Of a stretch of DNA of 64,000 nt, positions 56,843 through 64,000 are shown in pieces. This DNA is from SIG701 sp045577175 (GTDB lineage Bacteria; Bacillota; Clostridia; Oscillospirales; CAG-272). The stretch's first letter is position 1. Every line of letters begins with the position of its first letter. The DNA lies in the NCBI GenBank assembly GCA_045577175.1, contig JAZNHT010000011.1:1-64000 (forward strand), written 5' to 3'. Below the pieces are notes generated by a model. The model saw only the letters and a list, made by a program, of their open reading frames with translations, did no database searches and was not told the origin of the DNA. The position numbers and the translations under genes are program-made.

Positions 56843-59260
56843 TTATTTCGCCACGATATTGATGATTCTGCCGGGAACGTAGATTTCCTTAACGATCGTT
56901 TTTCCCTCCAGCGCAGCTGCGACCTTGGCATCCGCTTTTGCGGCGGCGATCACGTCCGCCTGTGCAGCGGCGGCAGGAACGGTGATCGTTCCCTTCACCT
57001 TACCGCAGATCTGTACGGCAATCTCGATCGTATCGTCCACTGTCTTTGCTTCGTCATATGCGGGCCACTCCTTCAGGCTGAGAAGCTCCTTGCCGCCGAT
57101 CATCTCCCAGATTTCCTCGGTGATGTGCGGCGCAAACGGGTTGAGGATCGAAACGAACGTCTCCAGCTCGTCAAGCGTGATGTGAGCGACTTCGTAGATC
57201 TCGTTCAGAAGGCTCATCATCGCGGCAATCGCGGTGTTAAACTTCATTTCCTCAATATCGGTGGTAACCTTCTTGACCGTCTTGTGGAAAGCGGTCTCAA
57301 GCTCCTTCGTAACACCGCGTCCTGCGGCAATATCGGTGAGCGCACCAACTCTGTCCAAAAATCTCTTACAGCCGCGCACAGAGCTGTCGCTCCACGGAGC
57401 CGCGGATGCATACTCGCCCATAAACAGGACATACACACGGAGAACGTCGGCACCGTATGCATCGATAACGTCGTTCGGATCGACTACGTTACCCTTGGAT
57501 TTACTCATCTTTTCCCCGTCGGGACCGAGGATCAGTCCCTGTGCGGTGCGCTTTGCATACGGCTCTGCCGTCGGCACCTGACCGATGTCATAGAGGAAGT
57601 GATGCCAGAAACGGGAGTAGATCATATGGCGCGTAACGTGCTCCATACCGCCGTTGTACCAGTCAACGGGGAGCCAGTAGTTCAGCTTCTCGGGATCGGC
57701 AAGGCAAGTATCGTTATTCGGATCGATATAGCGGAGGAAGTACCACGAGGAGCCTGCCCATTGCGGCATCGTATCCGTTTCGCGCTTTGCGGGCTTTCCG
57801 CACTTCGGGCACGTGCAGTTAACGAAGGAATCAATCTTGGCAAGCGGGCTTTCGCCGCCCTCACCGGGTTCGAATTTCTCAAGCACGGGCAATTTCAGCG
57901 GAAGCTCCTCGTAAGGAACGCCGACATCGCCGCAGAACGGACAATGCACGATCGGAATCGGCTCGCCCCAGTATCTCTGACGGTTGAACGCCCAGTCCTT
58001 CATCTTGTACTGCACACCTTCCTCGCCGATACCCTTATCGGAAAGGAATTTCAGCATCGCAGCGATGGCTTCCTTCTTCGTCTGAATACCGTTGAGGAAA
58101 TCGGAATTGACCATCTCACCGTCGCCGGTGTACGCTTCCTTTTCAATATCGCCCCCCTTGATGACTTCGATAATATCGATACCGAATTTCTTTGCGAAAT
58201 CGTAGTCGCGCTCGTCATGCGCCGGCACAGCCATGATCGCGCCGGTGCCGTATCCCATCATGACATAATCGGATATGTACACGGGGATCTTTTTACCGTT
58301 GGCGGGGTTGACTGCGGAGATGCCCTCAAGGCGTACGCCTGTCTTATCCTTGACAAGCTGGGTGCGCTCAAACTCGGTTTTCTTTGCGCACTCTGCCTTG
58401 TAAGCATCGAGATCGGCTTTATTGCTCAGCTTATCGGCGTACTTTTCGAGGATCGGATGCTCGGGCGCGATAACCATGAAGGTAACGCCGAACATGGTAT
58501 CACAGCGCGTCGTATAGATGCGCAGAGACTCGCCGAGATCCTTTCCGTCACCGTCAACCAGCGCGAAATTCGCAAAAGCGCCGGTGGAGCGACCGATCCA
58601 GTTCTCCTGCTGGAGGCGGACGTTGGGAAGATAATCGACAGTATCCAGTCCCTCAAGCAGCTTATCGGCATACTGCGTGATGCGCAGATACCACACGTCC
58701 TTCGATTTCTGCACGATGTCGTTGTGGCAAATATCGCACTTGCCGCCCTGGGAATCCTCGTTGGAGAGAACGACCTTACAGTGTGGGCAATAGTTTACGA
58801 GCGTCTTGGCGCGGAACACAAGTCCCTCGTCGAACATCTTGCGGAAGATCCACTGCGTCCACTTATAGTAATTTTCATCGGTGGTATCGATCACGCGATT
58901 CCAGTCAAAGGAGAAGCCGACACGCTTCAGCTGGGAGGTGAACTTCTCGATATTTCTGTCAGTGAGGATACGGGGGTGGGTATTGAATTTGATCGCGGAG
59001 TTCTCCGTGGGGAGACCGTATGCGTCAAATCCGATCGGGAAAAGGACGTTGTAGCCCTGCTTTCTGCGCTTACGGGAGATAACCTCCAGACCGGAGTACG
59101 CCTTGATATGTCCGACGTGCATACCGGCACCGCTGGGATACGGGAACTCGACAAGACCGTAGAACTTCGGCTTTTCGGAAGCATCCACCGCGGAAAACGC
59201 GCCCTCCTTCTCCCATCTGTCCTGCCACTTCTTGTCAATCCGATTAAACTCGTACTTCAT
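56843..59260 (-). CDS. leuS: leucyl-tRNA synthetase
   Basis: 805 aa, the usual bacterial length. YPSGAGMHVGHIKAYSGLEV holds the HIGH motif, GEKMSKSKGNVVDPN the KMSKS loop. The editing domain (RSTGAFANFALVDGD, GTGAIMAVPAHDERDYDFA) keeps the catalytic Asp region. A zinc-binding part (CPHCKVVLSNEDSQGGKCDI) is present. The 849-aa frame on the opposite strand is a mirror of this gene. No T-box leader is visible in the 46 bases to rsfS. Confidence 0.97.
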   Translation of the reverse strand: MKYEFNRIDKKWQDRWEKEGAFSAVDASEKPKFYGLVEFPYPSGAGMHVGHIKAYSGLEVISRKRRKQGYNVLFPIGFDAYGLPTENSAIKFNTHPRILTDRNIEKFTSQLKRVGFSFDWNRVIDTTDENYYKWTQWIFRKMFDEGLVFRAKTLVNYCPHCKVVLSNEDSQGGKCDICHNDIVQKSKDVWYLRITQYADKLLEGLDTVDYLPNVRLQQENWIGRSTGAFANFALVDGDGKDLGESLRIYTTRCDTMFGVTFMVIAPEHPILEKYADKLSNKADLDAYKAECAKKTEFERTQLVKDKTGVRLEGISAVNPANGKKIPVYISDYVMMGYGTGAIMAVPAHDERDYDFAKKFGIDIIEVIKGGDIEKEAYTGDGEMVNSDFLNGIQTKKEAIAAMLKFLSDKGIGEEGVQYKMKDWAFNRQRYWGEPIPIVHCPFCGDVGVPYEELPLKLPVLEKFEPGEGGESPLAKIDSFVNCTCPKCGKPAKRETDTMPQWAGSSWYFLRYIDPNNDTCLADPEKLNYWLPVDWYNGGMEHVTRHMIYSRFWHHFLYDIGQVPTAEPYAKRTAQGLILGPDGEKMSKSKGNVVDPNDVIDAYGADVLRVYVLFMGEYASAAPWSDSSVRGCKRFLDRVGALTDIAAGRGVTKELETAFHKTVKKVTTDIEEMKFNTAIAAMMSLLNEIYEVAHITLDELETFVSILNPFAPHITEEIWEMIGGKELLSLKEWPAYDEAKTVDDTIEIAVQICGKVKGTITVPAAAAQADVIAAAKADAKVAAALEGKTIVKEIYVPGRIINIVAK

Positions 59261-59306
59261 AGTGATTCCTCTGTCATATATTCAAAAATTAGTTGCAAAG
59301 TGAAGA

Positions 59307-59720
59307 TCAGTCCTCGCTGAGGAGCGCGTCGATATTGACACGGCTTGTCTCGGCGTAGAGCTTTTCGAGGTTATAAAATTCGCGTGCATCGCGGCTGAAA
59401 ACGTGCACGATGACGGCACCGAAGTCAATAAGCATCCAGCCGGAGGCATCCACACCCTCAATGTGATGCGGTGTGATGCCGGAGAGGGAGAGCTTGTACT
59501 CCACCTCATCGATGAACGAGCGCACCTGCGTTTTGGAATTACCTGTGCAGACGACGAAATAATCCGCAATGCTCGTCTGCTCCTCCACGTGGAGAAGCGC
59601 GATGTCGCGTGCTTTCTTTTTATCGAGCACCTGCACAATCGCCTCGGCGATCTCCTTCGGAGATGCATCCGGCGCGACGATGGGCCGCTCTGCACTGTTT
59701 GTAAACAATTCGTTATTCAT
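59307..59720 (-). CDS. rsfS: ribosome silencing factor
   Basis: 137 aa. KKARDIALLHVEEQTSIADY then FVVCTGNSKTQVRSFIDEVE, DASGWMLIDFGAVIVHVFSR then DAREFYNLEKLYAE is the RsfS/Iojap domain. It binds uL14 and blocks 50S joining when nutrients fall. The order nadD-yqeK-LCP-rsfS-leuS is common in Clostridia. A basic extension typical of some members is absent. Confidence 0.95.
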   Translation of the reverse strand: MNNELFTNSAERPIVAPDASPKEIAEAIVQVLDKKKARDIALLHVEEQTSIADYFVVCTGNSKTQVRSFIDEVEYKLSLSGITPHHIEGVDASGWMLIDFGAVIVHVFSRDAREFYNLEKLYAETSRVNIDALLSED

Positions 59721-59741
59721 TCTGTTGTCCTTTCGTAATCA

Positions 59742-60947
59742 TTACTCATTCGTCTGCTTCAGGGGAACGTCGATCGGCGAATCAAGCACACCGTCCGCCG
59801 TGTATTCGTCATTCATAAAGGCGGAGGGCGCATAGTATGCCTTCTCCACGACCTCCTGCTGGGGATCGGTAAAGACACGCTTTTTATCAAAAATGAGATC
59901 GCTTATATCGTGGTCGTAAATATTGAAGTGGGCATTGATCGCTTTCAGCGTATCGGCTCGGTTGATAACGTAATAAGAACGGTGTCCGTTCACGCTGTCA
60001 CCGGGGATGGTGAGCATCGTAATCTCGGAAAGATCGACACTGAGCGCGCTTTTTGCGAAATACACAACATCCTGCAGCGAAATGGTGGAGGTAACATTTT
60101 CGACAACCTCTCCTGCGAGCTTGCCGACTGTGTCTACACTGACGGAGCTTTTCAGCTTGTCAAAAAACGCGGCAAGGAACAGCTTCTGCATATTTACGCG
60201 TCCTATATCCGCTTGAACAAAGTCTTCTCGGAAACGGACAAATCCCTCGGCATCCTCGCCCATGAGCGTCTGCGGTCCTGCTTTGATATTGATATACAGA
60301 TCCTGTTCGGGATCCTCATACTCCATATCAAACGGAACGTCAATATACACACCGCCGATCGCGTCCACGATAGCAGCAAACCCGTCAAGATCCATGACAG
60401 CGGTATAGTGTATCTGGATGCAAAGATTCTGCTCCAGTGCCTCGGCAAGTTTTTCCGCCGCATACTCGGTCGGATTTTTTATTTTATCGTACACGGCATG
60501 GTTGTAATTGGCGGCAAAAAGCACGTTGATCTGCGGCACATTTGAGCCTGCATTGATATACGTGTCGCGCGGAATCTGCATAATTGCGACCTTGCCGCTG
60601 TTCACATCGTAATTGACAAGCATAATCACGTCGGCAAGTTTTGCGGCACGGTCGTGCCCGACCAAAAGGAAGTTATACACGTCCTGCCGTGCGGTATAAA
60701 TCGGAATCTTTGTCGCGGGATCCTGCTGATCCGGCACGTTCGTGACAGGCGGCGTAAACTCGCCCGTATTGGAGCCGTCCGTATCTGTGCCCGTATCAAA
60801 CGGCAGAACGTCCGGCGTGACAGGCTTATACAAGCCGACAAATGCCGCCACCAGAATCACGATCGAAAACACAAGAACGATCGAAACAACAGCAATTTGC
60901 TGCCCGCGCGACGGCGCGTACGTACTTTTCTTTCTTTTCATACTCAT
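59742..60947 (-). CDS. LytR-CpsA-Psr (LCP) family cell-wall glycopolymer transferase
   Basis: 401 aa. A cytoplasmic basic start (MSMKRKKSTYAPSRG), one membrane helix (VVSIVLVFSIVILVAAFVGL, 20-40) and an extracellular Asp/Thr linker precede the LCP domain. LVGHDRAAKLADVIMLVNYD and VAIMQIPRDTYINAGS contain the conserved Asp and Arg residues that bind the polyprenyl pyrophosphate. The family joins teichoic acids or capsule to peptidoglycan. Between yqeK and rsfS, as usual in Clostridia. Confidence 0.9.
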   Translation of the reverse strand: MSMKRKKSTYAPSRGQQIAVVSIVLVFSIVILVAAFVGLYKPVTPDVLPFDTGTDTDGSNTGEFTPPVTNVPDQQDPATKIPIYTARQDVYNFLLVGHDRAAKLADVIMLVNYDVNSGKVAIMQIPRDTYINAGSNVPQINVLFAANYNHAVYDKIKNPTEYAAEKLAEALEQNLCIQIHYTAVMDLDGFAAIVDAIGGVYIDVPFDMEYEDPEQDLYINIKAGPQTLMGEDAEGFVRFREDFVQADIGRVNMQKLFLAAFFDKLKSSVSVDTVGKLAGEVVENVTSTISLQDVVYFAKSALSVDLSEITMLTIPGDSVNGHRSYYVINRADTLKAINAHFNIYDHDISDLIFDKKRVFTDPQQEVVEKAYYAPSAFMNDEYTADGVLDSPIDVPLKQTNE

Positions 60948-61035
60948 ATATTTTAAGCAAGCCGTTCCCGGCTTACATCCTTTCCGAATTTGTCCCGGAT
61001 GACTGACTGAAAGCGTCTCAAAAGCCGCTTACGGC

Positions 61036-61680
61036 TCAGAGCAATGCTTCCGCACGCGAAAGAAAACAGTTTCGCGCGCACACCGTATCCTCTGCGATTC
61101 TCTCTCCGTGGTCTGTAAGGGAGCGAACCGTATAATCAAAAGACAAAACCATCGTGCGGCAAAGGTGGAGTGCCTGTGCCCTGCGCTCATCCGCCGTCGG
61201 CATCGATCCCCAGAAATAATTTCTGAGTGCGATACAGTCGTCAAACGTGCGCGTAAGCTCAATATAATCCGCAAGATACACAATGGATTCAAACACGCTC
61301 ATTCCGTCGTGTCCCGTTGTATGCCAGCGGATACCGGATAGAATTTCGTCATCGACGAAATCGGCAAAATCTCTTGCGGCAACCCCTTCCGCGGTGATTG
61401 CGTGCAGGGTTTTTGGGGATGCAATATCCGTATGCTTCAATATTATACCAAATTCTTCGGCGTATTGCAACTGTTTTTCGAAAGAGTCTTTTTTTGTTAT
61501 GTCGTGCAGAAGCGCCGCCACGCGAAGTTTTTCGATCTTATCCGGAAGATACACCGCGCCGATGCGTGCGGCTTCCTCCTCGACCTCAAGCGTATGGCGG
61601 TAGCGCTCCTCTTTCAGATACGGGCGGATCCGCTCTCTCAGTTCGGAAAGCGTTTCCTCATTTATTTCTCTCATAATCAC
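61036..61680 (-). CDS. yqeK: HD-domain Ap4A hydrolase YqeK
   Basis: 214 aa; M1 and M3 are possible starts. RYRHTLEVEEEAARIGAVYL, AALLHDITKKDSF (HD), LHAITAEGVAARDFADFVDD and SGIRWHTTGHDGMSVFESIV then YLADYIE are the metal-binding HD motifs of YqeK. It cleaves diadenosine tetraphosphate symmetrically. The start overlaps the nadD stop by four bases. The last 55 residues are a helical extension beyond the HD core. Confidence 0.92.
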   Translation of the reverse strand: MIMREINEETLSELRERIRPYLKEERYRHTLEVEEEAARIGAVYLPDKIEKLRVAALLHDITKKDSFEKQLQYAEEFGIILKHTDIASPKTLHAITAEGVAARDFADFVDDEILSGIRWHTTGHDGMSVFESIVYLADYIELTRTFDDCIALRNYFWGSMPTADERRAQALHLCRTMVLSFDYTVRSLTDHGERIAEDTVCARNCFLSRAEALL

Positions 61681-62294
61681 TCACCTCTGTACAGTCCGCA
61701 AGCATCGATCAGCAATCGCACGGCTTCGGGAATAAACGGTGACACATCGCCGCCGTCCACCGATAATTGACGAATCTGCGAGGAGGAAAGTTCCGGCAGA
61801 TGATGCTCAATCACAAGCGTTCGGGCACCGTAACGTTCTTTGTACATCTTTTGCGCATCGGCTACAGCACTGTATGCCTCGGGATTCTTTTGCCGCATAA
61901 CGCAAACGACCGATGCAAGTGAGAAAATTATCTCCGGATGCAGCCACGTGCCCATGGACAAAAACTTATCGTTTCCGCAAAGGAAATAAAGCTCCGCCTC
62001 CTCCGCTTCGGCAAAATGCATCAGCGTCTTGTACGTATAGCTGACACCGTCGCTCATGATTTCGTAATCGGAAACGGTGATGCGTTCATCCAATCCATCA
62101 AAAGCGGCGTGAGCCAGCGCGAGGCGTATCTCCGGCTTGCTCACGGCACTGTTTTGCTTATGAGACGGCACCGCCGCAGGCATAATATAGAGCGCGTCCG
62201 AATGTACATCTCTCAGAAAAGCCTGCGCCGCACGGATATGCCCGTTATGCGGTGGATCAAACGTACCGCCGTAGATACCGACACGGCGTTTCAT
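61677..62294 (-). CDS. nadD: nicotinate-nucleotide adenylyltransferase
   Basis: 205 aa. RVGIYGGTFDPPHNGHIRAA has the GxFxPxHxGH motif; YFLCGNDKFLSMGTWLHPE and LPELSSSQIRQLSVDGGDVS hold the SSTxIR-type motif. It adenylates nicotinate mononucleotide in NAD synthesis. It overlaps the yhbY stop by one base. Confidence 0.95.
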   Translation of the reverse strand: MKRRVGIYGGTFDPPHNGHIRAAQAFLRDVHSDALYIMPAAVPSHKQNSAVSKPEIRLALAHAAFDGLDERITVSDYEIMSDGVSYTYKTLMHFAEAEEAELYFLCGNDKFLSMGTWLHPEIIFSLASVVCVMRQKNPEAYSAVADAQKMYKERYGARTLVIEHHLPELSSSQIRQLSVDGGDVSPFIPEAVRLLIDACGLYRGE

Positions 62295-62581
62295 CAGACG
62301 GTGATCTTCGGCTTCTTTTTGGACGGGCGGTAGAGGACGAACTTCCGTCCGACGACGGAAACGACGTCGGCACCTGTTGCTTCTGCGAGCTCATCTGCCG
62401 CCTCGCGTGCGGTGACAGGCGCGGTTTCCAGTGCGGTCATTTTGATAAGCTCACGTGCCTCCAGTGCGTTGTCCACTGAGGTGATGAGCTCCTCACCGAT
62501 GCCGTTTTTGCCCACCTGCATGATGGGATCCATCGAATTTGCCATGGAACGGAGGGAGGCTCTCTGTTTACTTGTCAGCAT
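62294..62581 (-). CDS. yhbY: YhbY-family RNA-binding protein (CRM domain)
   Basis: 95 aa from ATG 62581 (MLTSKQRASLRSMANSMDPI) with AAAGGAGTTACT upstream. MQVGKNGIGEELITSVDNAL, ELIKMTALETAPVTAREAAD and DVVSVVGRKFVLYRPSKKKP form the CRM fold, with the GxxG-like loop. It associates with pre-50S ribosomal particles. Confidence 0.94.
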   Translation of the reverse strand: MLTSKQRASLRSMANSMDPIMQVGKNGIGEELITSVDNALEARELIKMTALETAPVTAREAADELAEATGADVVSVVGRKFVLYRPSKKKPKITV

Positions 62582-62598
62582 AGTAACTCCTTTACGGT

Positions 62599-63267
62599 TC
62601 ATTCGGAAAGTATATCCGAAAAGATGTGCGTAAATGCGGCGCAGAACGCACGCATCGCCACGCCGCGGTGGCTGATCTCGTTTTTCTCGGACGGAGAAAG
62701 CTGGGCAAAGGTCTGCCCTCTTGCCGGAACGTAGAAGAGAGGGTCATAACCGAAGCCGTCCTCTCCCTTTGCACTGCGGAGAATCGTGCCGCGGCACTCT
62801 CCGCGGATGGTGAACGCGGTCAGTCCATCGTTCGTAACGGTGCGGATCGCGTCGGGGATATTCCCTTCCACCCCCTCGGGAAGGACGCACGCAATCTCGG
62901 AGACGAATGCCGCGCCGCGCTTTTCATCCGGAACGGACTCCATCTCAAAGAGCAGCTTTTGATTATTCGCGCAGTCCGTGGCGTGCTCACCCGAATAGCG
63001 TGCGGAATAAATCCCCGGTGCACCGCCGAGGGCATCAACGACCAGTCCGGAATCGTCCGCAACACCGATATATCCGAGCTTTGCCGGCACGGAGGCCTTG
63101 ATGAGCGCGTTTTCCGCAAAGGATGCACCGTCCTCGACGATGTCATCGGTATAGCCGATGTCGTCAAGCGAGAGGACCTCGATCTCCATATTGGTAAGCG
63201 AGGCAAGAAGCGATTGCAGCTCACGGATTTTCTTCTGATTACGGGAAGCGAGAACGATCTTCATCAT
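62599..63267 (-). CDS. rdgB: XTP/dITP diphosphatase (RdgB/HAM1)
   Basis: 222 aa from ATG 63267 (63264 also possible), after GGAGGCGTG. IVLASRNQKKIRELQSLL, DDIVEDGASFAENALIKASV, GVADDSGLVVDALGGAPGIY then SARYSGEHATD and AKGEDGFGYDPLFYVPARGQ are diagnostic. It removes inosine and xanthosine triphosphates from the nucleotide pool. Its start overlaps the ftsY stop. Confidence 0.95.
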   Translation of the reverse strand: MMKIVLASRNQKKIRELQSLLASLTNMEIEVLSLDDIGYTDDIVEDGASFAENALIKASVPAKLGYIGVADDSGLVVDALGGAPGIYSARYSGEHATDCANNQKLLFEMESVPDEKRGAAFVSEIACVLPEGVEGNIPDAIRTVTNDGLTAFTIRGECRGTILRSAKGEDGFGYDPLFYVPARGQTFAQLSPSEKNEISHRGVAMRAFCAAFTHIFSDILSE

Positions 63268-64000
63268 CACGCCTCCGTTTCGTCAAAGAGGGCGTTTACG
63301 AACATGGATGCGTCAAACGGCTGCATATCGTCCATCTGCTCGCCGACGCCGATAAACTTGACGGGGATGCCGAGCATATTTTTGATGGAGAACACGGCAC
63401 CGCCCTTTGCCGTTCCGTCGAGCTTCGTGAGGATGAGTCCCGTGATCTTCGCGGCGTTCATGAACTCACGCGCCTGCATGACGGCATTCTGTCCCGTGGT
63501 GGAATCAAGCACGAGAAGCGTTTCGCGATCCGTATCGGGAAGCTCGCGCGAGAGCACGCGGTCGATTTTCGCAAGCTCGTCCATGAGATTCTTCTTATTG
63601 TGGAGGCGTCCTGCCGTATCGACGATCAGGACATCGGCACCGCGCTTTTTCGCGGCGGCGGCGGCATCAAAGACGACAGCGGCGGGATCGCCGCCCTCAT
63701 TCTGGCGAATGAGATCAACACCGGCACGGTCGCACCACACGGCGAGCTGATCGATGGCGGCGGCGCGGAACGTATCCGCGGCGGCAACGATGACCTGCTT
63801 GCCCTCCGCCTTCAGCCGTGCGGCGATTTTTCCGATGGAGGTCGTTTTGCCGACACCGTTTACGCCGATGACGAGAATGACGGACGGCTTCGTATTAAGC
63901 GAAAGCGGCTCGCCCTCACCGATATGCTCACAGAGAATCTCCTTGAGCACTGCCTGCACGTCCTCCGCCTCGGTAATCTTATCCGTTTTGATGCGGTCGC
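63267..64000 (-). CDS. ftsY: signal recognition particle receptor FtsY (5' end outside window)
   Basis: The C-terminal 244 codons; the frame stays open to the window end, where codons for DRIKTDKITEAEDVQAVLKE are read. GVNGVGKTTSIGKIAARLKA (P-loop), AADTFRAAAIDQLAVW, LIVDTAGRLHNKKNLMDELA and ILTKLDGTAKGGAVFSIKNM are the SRP-GTPase motifs. GVGEQMDDMQPFDASMFVNA closes it. It receives SRP-ribosome complexes at the membrane. Confidence 0.96.
   Translation of the reverse strand, partial: DRIKTDKITEAEDVQAVLKEILCEHIGEGEPLSLNTKPSVILVIGVNGVGKTTSIGKIAARLKAEGKQVIVAAADTFRAAAIDQLAVWCDRAGVDLIRQNEGGDPAAVVFDAAAAAKKRGADVLIVDTAGRLHNKKNLMDELAKIDRVLSRELPDTDRETLLVLDSTTGQNAVMQAREFMNAAKITGLILTKLDGTAKGGAVFSIKNMLGIPVKFIGVGEQMDDMQPFDASMFVNALFDETEA

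Noticed and set aside
59261..59306. T-box leader for leuS
   Set aside because: Only 46 bases separate leuS from rsfS; no room for the specifier loop or antiterminator, and no T-box sequence is present.
56771..59320. 849-aa open frame on the plus strand
   Set aside because: It is the exact complement of leuS, whose motifs are complete. The antisense frame stays open only because of codon composition and has no recognisable domain.

Overview
The window looks like a chromosome segment from a spore-forming gut Clostridia (Oscillospirales/Christensenellales-like). Support comes from a cotJABC spore-coat operon, a clostridial glgB-glgC-glgD-glgA glycogen operon, the co-existence of glnS with gltX, strong sigma-A promoters with 17-bp spacers, and AGGAGG ribosome sites. 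No species can be named from the sequence alone.

Bases 1 to about 23,218 are the right-hand part of a prophage whose left end lies outside the window. Late genes run leftward on the minus strand: terS, terL, portal, a 43-aa protein, scaffold, decoration, major capsid, a connector fused to a metallophosphoesterase, a small protein and a repeat-rich fibre-like protein cut by the window edge. Next comes a hicAB locus with a frameshifted hicA, then a leftward early operon (two Myb/SANT-like domains, DUF3846, a replication-organizer C-terminus, an HUH-like Rep and many small proteins). Two plus-strand transcription units interrupt it: a 28-aa membrane peptide and a probable ncRNA. The lysogeny region holds a regulator made of four XRE domains, a divergent XRE pair around shared operators, a membrane-anchored SWIM protein and a large serine integrase. 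Several palindromic REP-like repeats are scattered through the phage DNA, some in frame inside genes.

The integrase ends at the right prophage boundary. There the first 31 codons of cotJC, just after cotJA and cotJB, run into phage DNA. The prophage therefore sits inside a sporulation gene, an arrangement like the known sigK, spsM and gerE interventions that are excised during sporulation.

Bases 23,300 to 43,000 carry an OB-fold-like lipoprotein, a four-gene sugar ABC transporter, a YegP protein, tag, an M29 aminopeptidase, a VanZ protein and the glycogen operon with a GH13 glycosidase. Between the VanZ and GH13 genes, a 2,286-bp element with 12-bp terminal inverted repeats and a 10-bp target duplication has split their shared terminator. 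It carries only an XRE-TPR regulator and a decayed repeat tract. A 181-bp MITE-like element lies just upstream of glgB.

Bases 43,000 to 64,000 are core-like: a phosphoesterase fused to a YgjV membrane domain, tRNA-Lys(UUU), glnS, gltX, a metallo-beta-lactamase-fold hydrolase, divIVA-like and XRE-TPR genes, xpaC-like, a PD-(D/E)XK-like protein, a BlaI-type repressor, a ROK regulator, a NahK-like kinase, rpsU, leuS, and the cluster ftsY-rdgB-yhbY-nadD-yqeK-LCP-rsfS. No CRISPR array or rRNA was seen.
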